This document shows positions 44,012 to 52,542 of a stretch of 64,000 bases of DNA, piece after piece. A program made the translations under genes and the position numbers. The notes below the pieces were generated by a model. It worked only from the letters and a program-made list of their open reading frames with translations. It was not told the DNA's origin and searched no databases. Location: NCBI RefSeq assembly GCF_011395035.1, contig NZ_CP024768.1:124001-188000 (forward strand), read 5' to 3'. The stretch comes from Pantoea cypripedii (GTDB taxonomy: Bacteria > Pseudomonadota > Gammaproteobacteria > Enterobacterales > Enterobacteriaceae). How positions within the stretch are numbered: position 1 is the stretch's first letter; each line of letters starts with the position of its first letter.

Positions 44012-44773
44012 ATGGCCCAGTCTGACGTTTTCCACCTTGGCATCACCAAAGCCGACCTGAAAGGAGCCACGCTGGCCATCGTTCCCGGCGATCCTGAGCG
44101 TGTAAAGAAAATCGCTGCACTGATGGACAACCCGCAGCACCTGGCATCGCATCGTGAATTCACCACGTATCTGGCCGAGGTGGACGGTAAACCGGTGGTG
44201 GTGTGCTCCACCGGCATCGGCGGCCCCTCAACCTCCATCGCGGTGGAAGAACTGGCCCAGCTCGGCGTGCGTACCTTCCTGCGCGTTGGCACCACCGGTG
44301 CCATCCAGCCCAACATCAATGTCGGTGATGTGCTGGTTACCACCGCTTCGGTCCGTCTGGACGGAGCCAGCCTGCACTTCGCACCGATGGAATTCCCGGC
44401 GGTAGCGGACTTCACCTGCACCACGGCGCTGGTGGCAGCGGCAGAAGCCTGTGGCGCGAAAACCCATATTGGTATCACCGCCTCCTCTGACACCTTCTAT
44501 CCCGGCCAGGAACGTTACGACACCTTCTCAGGACGCGTAGTCAGCCGTTTCCAGGGCTCGATGAAAGAGTGGCAGCAAATGGGTGTCCTCAACTATGAGA
44601 TGGAATCCGCTACACTGTTAACCATGTGCGCCAGCCAGGGGCTGCGAGCCGGGATGGTGGCGGGCGTCATCGTGAATCGCACGCAGAAGGAGATCCCGGA
44701 CGCGGCGACCATGAAACAGACTGAAAGCGACGCGGTGAAAATTGTAGTCGAAGCGGCGCGTCGGTTAATCTAG
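44012..44773 (+). CDS. udp: Uridine phosphorylase
   Basis: Phosphorolysis of uridine to uracil and ribose-1-phosphate, as hexamers in the cytoplasm. ATG 44012 (MAQSDVFHLGITKADL) follows AGGAG; 253 residues as in E. coli. Family signatures include IVPGDPERV, GIGGPSTSIAVEEL, GTTGAIQ and the nucleoside-binding YEMESATLL. Confidence 0.97.
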   Translation: MAQSDVFHLGITKADLKGATLAIVPGDPERVKKIAALMDNPQHLASHREFTTYLAEVDGKPVVVCSTGIGGPSTSIAVEELAQLGVRTFLRVGTTGAIQPNINVGDVLVTTASVRLDGASLHFAPMEFPAVADFTCTTALVAAAEACGAKTHIGITASSDTFYPGQERYDTFSGRVVSRFQGSMKEWQQMGVLNYEMESATLLTMCASQGLRAGMVAGVIVNRTQKEIPDAATMKQTESDAVKIVVEAARRLI

Positions 44774-44780
44774 CGCGCCC

Positions 44781-44814
44781 GGTAACCGGCGATTTTCAGA
44801 TTTCGTCGGTTACC
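44781..44814 (+). other. Hairpin after udp
   Basis: Perfect 8-bp stem GGTAACCG/CGGTTACC around an 18-base loop, directly after udp. There is no T-tract, so a terminator role is doubtful; mRNA 3'-end protection is possible. Confidence 0.4.
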
Positions 44815-44858
44815 TGAAACGGATGCGCGTAAATTCAGCGGATAACTGAGAGTTTTCT

Positions 44859-46118
44859 ATGCGCAAAACGGTTCCTGTTCAACGTCCTGCCTTTATGGTC
44901 AGCCCCCGGTCACGTGTCGAAGATGCGGCCACGCGTTTCCGTCAGGCGATGGCGGCGGCGGATTTCCCTGTCGCGCGCCAGTGCTGTGAAGAAGTGTTGC
45001 GCGTCATGCCGCAAAACATGCAGGTGTTAAGCGATTATGCACTGACACTGATGCGTGTTGGCGAATACCAGAAGTCCTGGAAAACCTACCAGAAAATCTA
45101 TCAGGCGACGGCGGATAAGCGGGCGCAGGCAGCGGAAACCTGGCTTGATGGCCTCACTGAAGTGTGTGGCTGGCTCAACAAACCCGACGAGGTGGCACGT
45201 TACGGGCTGGAATCGTTGCAGCAATCCGACCGGAAATTCAGTACAGGGCAAAAGCACCCGCTGCCAACAGAAGTACCACCGGCCTTTGTTGCGTCTCGTC
45301 CGCAGGAAAATATCATTGCCTTCAGCCTGTATGGCGACCAGCCACGCTATTGCGAAACGCTGATAAAAAATGTCGAAGTGGCACGCGAGCTTTACCCGGC
45401 ATGGACCTGCCGCATCTGGCTGGATGACAGCGTGCCGCAACATGTCTGGCAACGTCTCGCACAGCCCAACGTGCAACTGGTGGATATGTCGCAGGAAAAA
45501 ACGCTGTTTCCCACCCTGTGGCGTTTCCTGGTGATGGATGATGCCAGCGTGAAACGTTTTATCGTGCGGGACGCGGACTCGCTGCTTTCCGAGCGTGAAG
45601 TGGCGGCGGTGGAAGCCTGGTTGCAATCACCGTATTGGTTTCACCATATGCGTGATTACTTTACCCACACCGAGCTGCTGCTGGCGGGCATGTGGGGAGG
45701 CTGTAATGGCGTATTCCGCCATATCGAACAGCAGATGCGGGACTTCATTACCCGCTATCAGGGCAGTGAACGTTTTACCGACCAATATTTCCTCAAGCTG
45801 GCGTTGTGGCCAACGGTGCGTGACAGCCTGCTGAGTCACGACGATATCTTTCGTTTCCATCAGGCCCAGCCGTGGCCCGCTCATGCCCCCATTCGCTGGC
45901 AGACTGACCGCTTCCATGTCGGCAGCAACGCAGGATTCTCCAGCATGGCAGGTAAAGCCAGCCATGCTGACGCGGCAATGCAGCAGGTTGAACTAACGTA
46001 TGGCGGGCAAAGCTGGCGTTATCCGGCGAAAGTGCGTGGCGGTGAATGGGCATTGCCGATGCCTTTCTTCCTGATTGATGCATGGAAAGCGGGTGAACTT
46101 ACAGTGCAGGCGTTATAA
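44859..46118 (+). CDS. TPR protein with putative glycosyltransferase (GT-A-like) domain
   Basis: 419-residue protein not present at this site in E. coli. Residues about 22-125 look like TPR helices (ARQCCEEVLRVMPQNMQVLSDYALTLMRVGEYQKSWKTY). From about 150 there is a catalytic-type domain: NIIAFSLYGDQPRYCETLIKN, ARELYPAWTCRIWLDDSVP, a DxD-like VRDADS at 236-241, and FHHMRDYFTH...AGMWGG at 261-281. These features recall a conserved hypothetical family of TPR-linked glycosyltransferases; donor and acceptor are unknown. No signal peptide or membrane helix, so cytoplasmic. GAGAG lies 6 bases before the ATG. Context (udp, rmuC) gives no clue. Confidence 0.8.
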   Translation: MRKTVPVQRPAFMVSPRSRVEDAATRFRQAMAAADFPVARQCCEEVLRVMPQNMQVLSDYALTLMRVGEYQKSWKTYQKIYQATADKRAQAAETWLDGLTEVCGWLNKPDEVARYGLESLQQSDRKFSTGQKHPLPTEVPPAFVASRPQENIIAFSLYGDQPRYCETLIKNVEVARELYPAWTCRIWLDDSVPQHVWQRLAQPNVQLVDMSQEKTLFPTLWRFLVMDDASVKRFIVRDADSLLSEREVAAVEAWLQSPYWFHHMRDYFTHTELLLAGMWGGCNGVFRHIEQQMRDFITRYQGSERFTDQYFLKLALWPTVRDSLLSHDDIFRFHQAQPWPAHAPIRWQTDRFHVGSNAGFSSMAGKASHADAAMQQVELTYGGQSWRYPAKVRGGEWALPMPFFLIDAWKAGELTVQAL

Positions 46119-46140
46119 GCCTGCCAATCGGCAAAATTGT

Positions 46141-46156
46141 CTGGACATTTATACAG
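46141..46156 (+). promoter_or_regulatory. LexA-like box upstream of rmuC
   Basis: CTGGACATTTATACAG fits CTG-N10-CAG and matches 13 of 16 positions of the consensus CTGTATATATATACAG. It lies 46 bp before the rmuC ATG, and TATACA inside it could be the -10. I recall that E. coli rmuC (yigN) was proposed as an SOS gene, which agrees. Confidence 0.65.
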
Positions 46157-46201
46157 TGCGCCTCTACCTTTTCCCTCAGCGAGACGATCCACGGGGGAAT
46201 T

Positions 46202-47716
46202 ATGGATCAGCAACTTATCATTATCAGCGGCGTACTGGCGCTGGCCGGTTTCGGTCTGGGATGGATTGTGGCGCAGCTGCGCGCCGGTCATCAGCACGCC
46301 AGCTTTTTAACCGAACGTCGCTTGCTGGAAGATGCACAGCAGCGCCAGCAGCAGCAACTGGAGCTGGCACAACAGCAGATACAGCAGCGCGAACAGGAGC
46401 TGCGCCAGCTGCATGGCGCGCTGAGCGGTGCGCAGGAGCGCCTGCAACAACTTGACTACTGGCGCGGCGAAAGCGAACAACTGAGCCGTGAACTGCGTAC
46501 TCAGCTGGAAGTGAACAGTGCGCAGGAAGCCGAGTTACGGGAAGTCACCATCCGCCTGGAAGAGACGCGTTTCGCCGCCGAGGAGAAGCAGCGTTTACTC
46601 ACCAACAGCGAACAGCGTCTGAGCGCGCAGTTCGAAAATCTTGCCAACCGAATCTTCGAAAACAGCGGTCGTCGCGTTGATGAACAAAACCGCCAGAGCC
46701 TGAATAACCTGATTAGCCCGCTACGCGAGCAGCTCGATGGTTTTCGCCGTCAGGTGAATGACAGTTTTGGTCAGGAAGCGCGTGAGCGCCATACGCTGGC
46801 CCATGAAATCCGTCAGCTGCAACAGCTGAATGCGCAGATGGCACAGGAAGCGATTAACCTCACCAAAGCCCTGAAAGGCGACAACAAAATCCAGGGCAAC
46901 TGGGGCGAAGTGGTGCTCAGCCGGGTGCTGGAGGCATCCGGCTTGCGTGAGGGCCATGAGTATGAAACCCAGGTCAATATTCAGCTGGAATCGCAGGGCA
47001 GGATGCAACCGGATGTGATCGTGCGTCTGCCGCAGGGCAAGGATGTGGTGATTGACGCCAAAATGACGCTGATCGCCTACGAACGCTATTTTAACGCCGA
47101 AGATGAGGCCACGCGCGAGCAGGCGATTCAGGATCACGTCAATGCGGTGCGCGGCCATATTCGCTTGCTGGGGCGAAAAGATTATCAACAATTGCCCGGT
47201 TTACGCTCCCTGGATTATGTGTTGATGTTTATCCCGGTTGAACCCGCGTTCCTGCTGGCGATAGATCGGCAGCCGGAGCTGATCAGCGAGGCGTTGCAGC
47301 AAAATATCATGCTGGTCAGCCCCACCACGCTGCTGGTGGCGCTGCGAACCATCAACAATCTGTGGCGTTATGAACATCAGAGCCGCAATGCACAACGCAT
47401 TGCCGATCGCGCTGCACGGCTGTATGACAAGATGCGGCTGTTTGTCGACGACATGAGCGGCATTGGCCACAACCTGGATAAGGCGCAGCAAAGTTACCAG
47501 CTGGCGATGAAAAAACTGGCGGAAGGGCGCGGCAATCTTATCGCGCAAAGTGAAGCGTTCCGCTCGCTGGGGGTAGAGATCAAACGATCCATCAATCCAC
47601 AGTTGGTGGCGCAGGCACAACCGTCAGAGACGGAAGAAGATTGGGCCGATGACGACGAGCCTGATGAAAAAACAGAAGATTCTGCCGCCGCTTCCCTGCG
47701 CCGCATCAACGAATAG
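46202..47716 (+). CDS. rmuC: DNA recombination protein RmuC
   Basis: Putative nuclease-like protein that limits inversions at short inverted repeats. 504 residues (475 in E. coli). One N-terminal membrane helix (about 4-23) is followed by a long Gln/Glu-rich coiled coil (about 30-130), and then the RmuC domain with GNWGEVVLSRVLEASGL and the PD-(D/E)xK-like QPDVIVRLPQGKDVVIDAKMTL. The tail is strongly acidic. GGGGGAA precedes the ATG. Confidence 0.95.
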   Translation: MDQQLIIISGVLALAGFGLGWIVAQLRAGHQHASFLTERRLLEDAQQRQQQQLELAQQQIQQREQELRQLHGALSGAQERLQQLDYWRGESEQLSRELRTQLEVNSAQEAELREVTIRLEETRFAAEEKQRLLTNSEQRLSAQFENLANRIFENSGRRVDEQNRQSLNNLISPLREQLDGFRRQVNDSFGQEARERHTLAHEIRQLQQLNAQMAQEAINLTKALKGDNKIQGNWGEVVLSRVLEASGLREGHEYETQVNIQLESQGRMQPDVIVRLPQGKDVVIDAKMTLIAYERYFNAEDEATREQAIQDHVNAVRGHIRLLGRKDYQQLPGLRSLDYVLMFIPVEPAFLLAIDRQPELISEALQQNIMLVSPTTLLVALRTINNLWRYEHQSRNAQRIADRAARLYDKMRLFVDDMSGIGHNLDKAQQSYQLAMKKLAEGRGNLIAQSEAFRSLGVEIKRSINPQLVAQAQPSETEEDWADDDEPDEKTEDSAAASLRRINE

Positions 47717-47791
47717 CACGCCGGTCGCGTGCCCGGCCAGCGCAACTCTGATACACTTCGGGGAGAATTGTTTGTGGAACAGGTAAAACCC

Positions 47792-48550
47792 ATGGCAGAT
47801 GAATCACAGCAGGAAACTACCCACTTTGGCTTTCAGACCGTCGCGAAAAGCGAAAAGGCAGATAAAGTCGCCGACGTGTTTCACTCCGTAGCGGCAAAAT
47901 ATGACCTGATGAACGATCTGATGTCTTTCGGCATCCATCGTGTCTGGAAGCGTTTCACCATCGACAGTAGCGGCGTGCGCCGTGGTCAGCGCGTACTGGA
48001 TTTGGCCGGTGGTACCGGCGACCTGACGGCGAAATTCTCGCGTCTGGTGGGCGAAACCGGCCAGGTGGTGCTGGCTGATATCAACAGCTCAATGCTGAAG
48101 ATGGGCCGTGAAAAACTGCGTAATCTCGGGATTTCTGGCAACGTCAGCTACGTGCAGGCCAACGCCGAAGCACTGCCTTTCCCGGATAACTATTTCGATT
48201 GCATCACCATCTCTTTCGGTCTGCGTAACGTGACGGAAAAAGAGAAAGCGCTGGCTTCCATGTTCCGTGTGCTGAAGCCGGGTGGACGCCTGCTGGTGCT
48301 GGAATTCTCTAAACCGCTGATCGAACCGCTGAGCAAAGCCTACGATGCTTACTCGTTCCACATTCTGCCGCGTATTGGTCAGTTGGTGGCGCAGGATGCC
48401 GAAAGCTATCGCTATCTGGCGGAATCAATCCGTATGCATCCCGATCAGGAAACCCTGAAGGCGATGATGAATGATGCGGGTTTTGAGAATACCACCTACT
48501 TCAACATGACTGGCGGCATCGTCGCGTTGCATCGCGGCTTTAAGTTCTGA
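47792..48550 (+). CDS. ubiE: Ubiquinone/menaquinone C-methyltransferase UbiE
   Basis: SAM-dependent C-methylation of demethylmenaquinone and of 2-methoxy-6-octaprenyl-1,4-benzoquinol. ATG 47792 gives 252 residues, close to E. coli (251). Motif I is VLDLAGGTGDLTAKF; ADINSSMLKMG, ALPFPDNYFDCI and LRNVTEKEKAL are conserved. An in-frame GTG at 47774, 8 bases after a strong GGGGAG, would add six residues (VEQVKP) and may be the true start. First of ubiE-ubiJ-ubiB. Confidence 0.95.
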   Translation: MADESQQETTHFGFQTVAKSEKADKVADVFHSVAAKYDLMNDLMSFGIHRVWKRFTIDSSGVRRGQRVLDLAGGTGDLTAKFSRLVGETGQVVLADINSSMLKMGREKLRNLGISGNVSYVQANAEALPFPDNYFDCITISFGLRNVTEKEKALASMFRVLKPGGRLLVLEFSKPLIEPLSKAYDAYSFHILPRIGQLVAQDAESYRYLAESIRMHPDQETLKAMMNDAGFENTTYFNMTGGIVALHRGFKF

Positions 48551-48556
48551 CAAATC

Positions 48557-49168
48557 ATGGCCATGACTTTCACTCCTTTGATTACCGGCGGTCTTGAGAC
48601 CGCCCTCAATCGTGTTTTGTATCGCGATCGCAGCCTGAAAGCAGCACGCCAGCGTCTGGCGGGCAAAGTGCTGATGTTACGGTTGCAGGAACTTTCATTC
48701 CCGCTGGTGCTGGTGTTCAGTGAAAATCAGCTGGATGTCCTTGGCGACTGGCAGGACAGCAGCGATTGTACTGTCAGCCTGCGTCTTAGCACGCTGCCGA
48801 AATTGCGTGACCGCCAGCAGCTCACCAGCCTGATTCGCAGCGGCGAGCTGGAAGTGGAAGGGGATTTGCAGGTGGTGCAGCAGTTCTCGGCGTTGATGGA
48901 TCTGGCAGAGCTGGATCCGGCGGAATATCTCGCGCCGTGGATCGGTGATATCGCCGCGCAGGGCATCAGCCAGGCTGCGCAGCGTGCGCTGAAGTTTGTG
49001 CAGCACGAGGTGACGCGTCGCCAGGATTACCTGGGTCAGACCCTCACCGAAGAGTGGCGACTCGCGCCGGGTGCGCTGGAACTCGCCTGGTTTTGCGAGG
49101 AAGTGGAAGCGATGGAACGTTCGCTTAATGCGCTAGAGGCGCGTTTAGCACAGCTGGAGGCGAAATGA
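48557..49168 (+). CDS. ubiJ: Ubiquinone biosynthesis accessory factor UbiJ
   Basis: Lipid-binding SCP2-domain protein of the cytosolic Ubi metabolon; needed with UbiK for aerobic ubiquinone synthesis. 203 residues (201 in E. coli). An N-terminal SCP2-like domain (about 15-110, with LPKLRDRQQLTSLIRSGELEVEGD) is followed by a C-terminal helical coiled coil ending LEARLAQLEAK. ATGA overlap with ubiB. Confidence 0.93.
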   Translation: MAMTFTPLITGGLETALNRVLYRDRSLKAARQRLAGKVLMLRLQELSFPLVLVFSENQLDVLGDWQDSSDCTVSLRLSTLPKLRDRQQLTSLIRSGELEVEGDLQVVQQFSALMDLAELDPAEYLAPWIGDIAAQGISQAAQRALKFVQHEVTRRQDYLGQTLTEEWRLAPGALELAWFCEEVEAMERSLNALEARLAQLEAK

Positions 49169-50802
49169 CGCTGGGAGAAATTCGGCGCTTATATTTTATC
49201 GTTAAGGTCTTTCTCAGCTACGGCCTTGATGAACTGATTCCCCACATGCGTATCACGCTGCCCCTGCGTTTATGGCGGCGCTGCATTTTCTGGATCCCCA
49301 ACAAACACAAAAACGAATCGATGGGCGTGCGGATACGTCTGGCGATGGAGCAACTGGGGCCGGTGTGGATTAAGTTCGGTCAGATGCTCTCGACACGCCG
49401 TGATCTGTTTCCCCCGGCGATCGCTGATGAGCTGGCTATCCTGCAGGACCGCGTCGCGCCATTTGATGGTGTCAAAGCTAAGGCGCAAATCGAGAAAGCG
49501 ATCGGCGGGCCGGTAGAAACCTGGTTTGACGATTTCGAGATCACGCCACTGGCCTCAGCGTCCATTGCCCAGGTCCATACCGCGACCCTGAAAGAGAATG
49601 GCCGCGAAGTGGTGATCAAAGTGATCCGCCCGGATATCCTGCCGGTGATCAAAGCGGATATGAAGCTGATTTACCGCCTGGCGCGTTGGGTACCGCGTTT
49701 GCTGCCGGATGGACGTCGTTTACGTCCACAGGAAGTGGTGCGCGACTACGAAAAAACCCTGATTGATGAACTCAATCTGTTGCGTGAAGCCGCCAACGCG
49801 ATTCAGCTGCGTCGTAACTTTGACCAAAGCCACATGCTGTATGTGCCGGAAATCTTCTCCGATTATTGCAGCGAATCGATGCTGGTCATGGAGCGTATCT
49901 ACGGCATCCCCATCTCCGATGTTGCCACGCTGGAGCAGCATGGCGTCAATATGAAGCTGCTGGCCGAGCGTGGCGTGCAGGTGTTCTTCACCCAGGTGTT
50001 CCGTGACAGTTTCTTCCATGCCGATATGCATCCCGGCAATATCTTCGTCAGCTATGACCATCCGGAAGATCCGCAATATATCGGCATCGACTGCGGCATC
50101 GTCGGTTCGCTGAACAAAGAAGATAAGCGTTACCTGGCGGAAAACTTTATCGCGTTCTTTAACCGTGATTACCGCAAGGTGGCGGAGCTGCATGTTGATT
50201 CCGGCTGGGTGCCGCCGGATACCAATGTCGAAGATTTTGAGTTTGCGATTCGGACCGTGTGTGAACCGATTTTTGAGAAGCCGCTGGCAGAGATCTCCTT
50301 CGGCCATGTGCTGCTCAATCTGTTCAACACCGCGCGTCGCTTCAACATGGAAGTGCAGCCACAGCTGGTGCTGTTGCAGAAAACCCTGCTGTATATCGAG
50401 GGGATTGGCCGTCAGCTCTATCCACAGCTCGATTTGTGGAAAACCGCCAAACCGTTCCTCGAAGACTGGATTAAAGATCAGATTGGCATTCCGGCTATCT
50501 GGCGCGCGGTGAAAGACAAGGCGCCGTTCTGGGCAGAAAAACTGCCGGAGCTGCCGGAACTGTTTTACGACAGCATGCGCCAGCACAAATTGTTGCAGCA
50601 CAGCGTCGATAAACTGGTCACCGATCTGAATGCGCAACGCACCCGTCATCACAAGGCGCGTTATCTGTTCGGCGTAGGGGCTACACTGTTATTAAGTGGC
50701 ACCGCAGTGCTACTGAGTCGGCCTGACTGGGATGTGTTTCCCGCGATTTTAATGGCCGCAGGCATCGTTACCTGGCTGATAGGCTGGCGCAAGACAAACT
50801 GA
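49165..50802 (+). CDS. ubiB: UbiB, atypical protein-kinase-like ATPase for ubiquinone synthesis
   Basis: ABC1/ADCK family (UbiB) protein whose ATPase activity supports ubiquinone synthesis, perhaps by extracting lipid intermediates. 545 residues (546 in E. coli). It has the family KxGQ-like IKFGQMLSTR, the Ala-rich loop ASASIAQVHTATL, a lysine in VVIKVIRPD, HADMHPGNIFV as catalytic loop and DCGIVG as metal-binding motif. Two membrane helices lie at the C-terminus (about 496-540). Confidence 0.96.
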   Translation: MTLGEIRRLYFIVKVFLSYGLDELIPHMRITLPLRLWRRCIFWIPNKHKNESMGVRIRLAMEQLGPVWIKFGQMLSTRRDLFPPAIADELAILQDRVAPFDGVKAKAQIEKAIGGPVETWFDDFEITPLASASIAQVHTATLKENGREVVIKVIRPDILPVIKADMKLIYRLARWVPRLLPDGRRLRPQEVVRDYEKTLIDELNLLREAANAIQLRRNFDQSHMLYVPEIFSDYCSESMLVMERIYGIPISDVATLEQHGVNMKLLAERGVQVFFTQVFRDSFFHADMHPGNIFVSYDHPEDPQYIGIDCGIVGSLNKEDKRYLAENFIAFFNRDYRKVAELHVDSGWVPPDTNVEDFEFAIRTVCEPIFEKPLAEISFGHVLLNLFNTARRFNMEVQPQLVLLQKTLLYIEGIGRQLYPQLDLWKTAKPFLEDWIKDQIGIPAIWRAVKDKAPFWAEKLPELPELFYDSMRQHKLLQHSVDKLVTDLNAQRTRHHKARYLFGVGATLLLSGTAVLLSRPDWDVFPAILMAAGIVTWLIGWRKTN

Positions 50803-50912
50803 TTGTCAGCCAGATCTAAAACGCGTAATGTCGCAGGCTAAGGCCCGAAATCATATGGGCTTTCTGTGCGTTACATTCAGCAGTTTTTCACAGAATATTA
50901 GAGGCATATCTC

Positions 50913-51167
50913 ATGGGCGGTATCAGTATTTGGCAATTGTTAATCATTGCCGTCATTGTTGTACTTCTGTTCGGTACCAATAAGCTACGCAATCTGGGTT
51001 CGGATTTAGGTTCTTCCATCCGTGGCTTCAAAAAAGCGATGGGTGACGAAGACGAGAAAAAGGATCAACCGAAAGAGCAGGACGCTGACTTCAACGCCAA
51101 AACCCTGGCAGATAAACAGCAAACCTCGGCTAGTAAAGACGACGCCAGGAACGACAAGCAGGTATAA
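50913..51167 (+). CDS. tatA: Sec-independent translocase subunit TatA
   Basis: Forms the size-adjustable pore of the twin-arginine pathway. 84 residues (89 in E. coli). One short N-terminal membrane helix (ISIWQLLIIAVIVVLL), the FGTNKL hinge, an amphipathic helix (LRNLGSDLGSSIRGFKKAM) and a charged, disordered tail. GAGG precedes the ATG. tatA-tatB-tatC follow with 2-bp gaps. Confidence 0.96.
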   Translation: MGGISIWQLLIIAVIVVLLFGTNKLRNLGSDLGSSIRGFKKAMGDEDEKKDQPKEQDADFNAKTLADKQQTSASKDDARNDKQV

Positions 51168-51169
51168 CT

Positions 51170-51676
51170 GTGTTCGACATTGGTTTTAGTGAACTGGTAT
51201 TGGTGTTCGTTATCGGGCTGATTGTTCTCGGTCCGCAACGATTACCGGTTGCGGTAAAAACCGTAGTGGGCTGGATTCGCGCAATTCGCTCGCTGGCGGC
51301 TAACGTGCAGAATGAACTGGCGCAGGAACTGAAACTGCAGGAGCTGCAGGATAGCCTGAAGAAGGTGGAAGAGGCGGGCCGCGGCACGCTGTCACCGGAA
51401 CTGAAAGAATCGATGGAAGAGTTGCGTAAAACCGCCGACTCCATGAAACGTTCTTATCAGCAGAGCATCGATGTAGAGAAAGCGGAAGATGAAGCCAATA
51501 CCATTCATACGCCGCCTGCTGCGCCTGTGCCGCCGGAAACGCCCGCAACTGCGCAACATCAGGCCAGCGCGCCAGCGCAGGCTCCGCAAGCTGCTCCGTC
51601 TGCCGTGGACAAGCCCGATACCGCCAGTGCGCCTCGCAGCACAGCGCCAACTCCTTCTGCAAATGATGAACGATAA
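51170..51676 (+). CDS. tatB: Sec-independent translocase subunit TatB
   Basis: Binds twin-arginine signal peptides together with TatC. GTG start 2 bp after tatA; 168 residues (171 in E. coli). N-terminal helix MFDIGFSELVLVFVIGLIVLGP with the conserved Glu8 and the LGPQRLP hinge; amphipathic helix, then a long Ala/Pro/Gln-rich low-complexity tail (about 110-168). Confidence 0.95.
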   Translation: MFDIGFSELVLVFVIGLIVLGPQRLPVAVKTVVGWIRAIRSLAANVQNELAQELKLQELQDSLKKVEEAGRGTLSPELKESMEELRKTADSMKRSYQQSIDVEKAEDEANTIHTPPAAPVPPETPATAQHQASAPAQAPQAAPSAVDKPDTASAPRSTAPTPSANDER

Positions 51677-51678
51677 AC

Positions 51679-52455
51679 ATGGCCGTTGAAGATACACAAC
51701 CGCTCATCAGCCATCTGATTGAGCTGCGCAAGCGACTGTTAAACTGCATCATCGCGGTATTTGTCATCTTTCTGGCGCTGATTTACTTCGCTAACGACAT
51801 CTATCATTTGGTGGCAGAACCGCTTATGAAGCAGATGCCCGCCGGTGCCAGCATGATCGCGACCGATGTGGCGTCTCCGTTCTTTACCCCGATAAAGCTC
51901 ACCATCATTGTGTCAGTATTTCTGGCTGTGCCAGTGATCCTGTATCAGGTATGGGCGTTTGTGGCACCTGCGCTCTATCGTCATGAGCGCAAGCTGGTGA
52001 TGCCGCTGCTGTTCTCCAGCACGCTGCTGTTCTACATCGGCGTGGCCTTTGCTTATTTCATCGTGTTCCCGCTGGCGTTTGGCTTCTTTGCCAAAACTGC
52101 GCCGCAGGGTGTGCAAATCGCGACTGACATCACCAACTATCTCGACTTCGTCATGACCATTTTCCTGGCGTTCGGGGTAGCGTTTGAGGTGCCGGTGGCG
52201 ATTGTGTTGATCTGCTGGACCGGGATCACCACGCCGGAAGCGCTGAAAAAGAAACGTCCCTACATTCTGGTTGGCGCGTTCGTTGTTGGGATGTTGCTCA
52301 CACCACCGGATGTTTTCTCACAAACTTTGCTCGCTATTCCGATGTACTGCCTGTTTGAAGTCGGCGTATTCTTCTCCCGCTACTATGTGGGGAAAGGACG
52401 CAAGTCGGAGTCGGAGTCAGAATCGGTTGACGAGGAACATCACACCGAATCCTGA
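51679..52455 (+). CDS. tatC: Sec-independent translocase subunit TatC
   Basis: Six-helix inner-membrane receptor for RR-signal peptides. 258 residues as in E. coli. N-terminal QPLISHLIELRKRLLN and the first cytoplasmic loop FVAPALYRHERKL hold the glutamates that contact the signal peptide. The C-terminus is acidic and Ser/Glu-rich. A terminator follows. Confidence 0.97.
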   Translation: MAVEDTQPLISHLIELRKRLLNCIIAVFVIFLALIYFANDIYHLVAEPLMKQMPAGASMIATDVASPFFTPIKLTIIVSVFLAVPVILYQVWAFVAPALYRHERKLVMPLLFSSTLLFYIGVAFAYFIVFPLAFGFFAKTAPQGVQIATDITNYLDFVMTIFLAFGVAFEVPVAIVLICWTGITTPEALKKKRPYILVGAFVVGMLLTPPDVFSQTLLAIPMYCLFEVGVFFSRYYVGKGRKSESESESVDEEHHTES

Positions 52456-52502
52456 TATCCAGGCTGAGTATCCCGCGTGCGAGCGGGATGATGATGAATC
52501 TG

Positions 52503-52528
52503 AACCGCCCGCTTGTTGGGCGGTTTTT
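52503..52528 (+). terminator. Intrinsic terminator of tatABC
   Basis: Stem AACCGCCC/GGGCGGTT with a 7-base loop, then TTTTT. It ends 15 bp before the tatD ATG, so tatD would depend on read-through or a hidden promoter. A second hairpin (ATCCCGC/GCGGGAT) lies just upstream. Confidence 0.88.
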
Positions 52529-52542
52529 ATTTGGGAAAAAAC

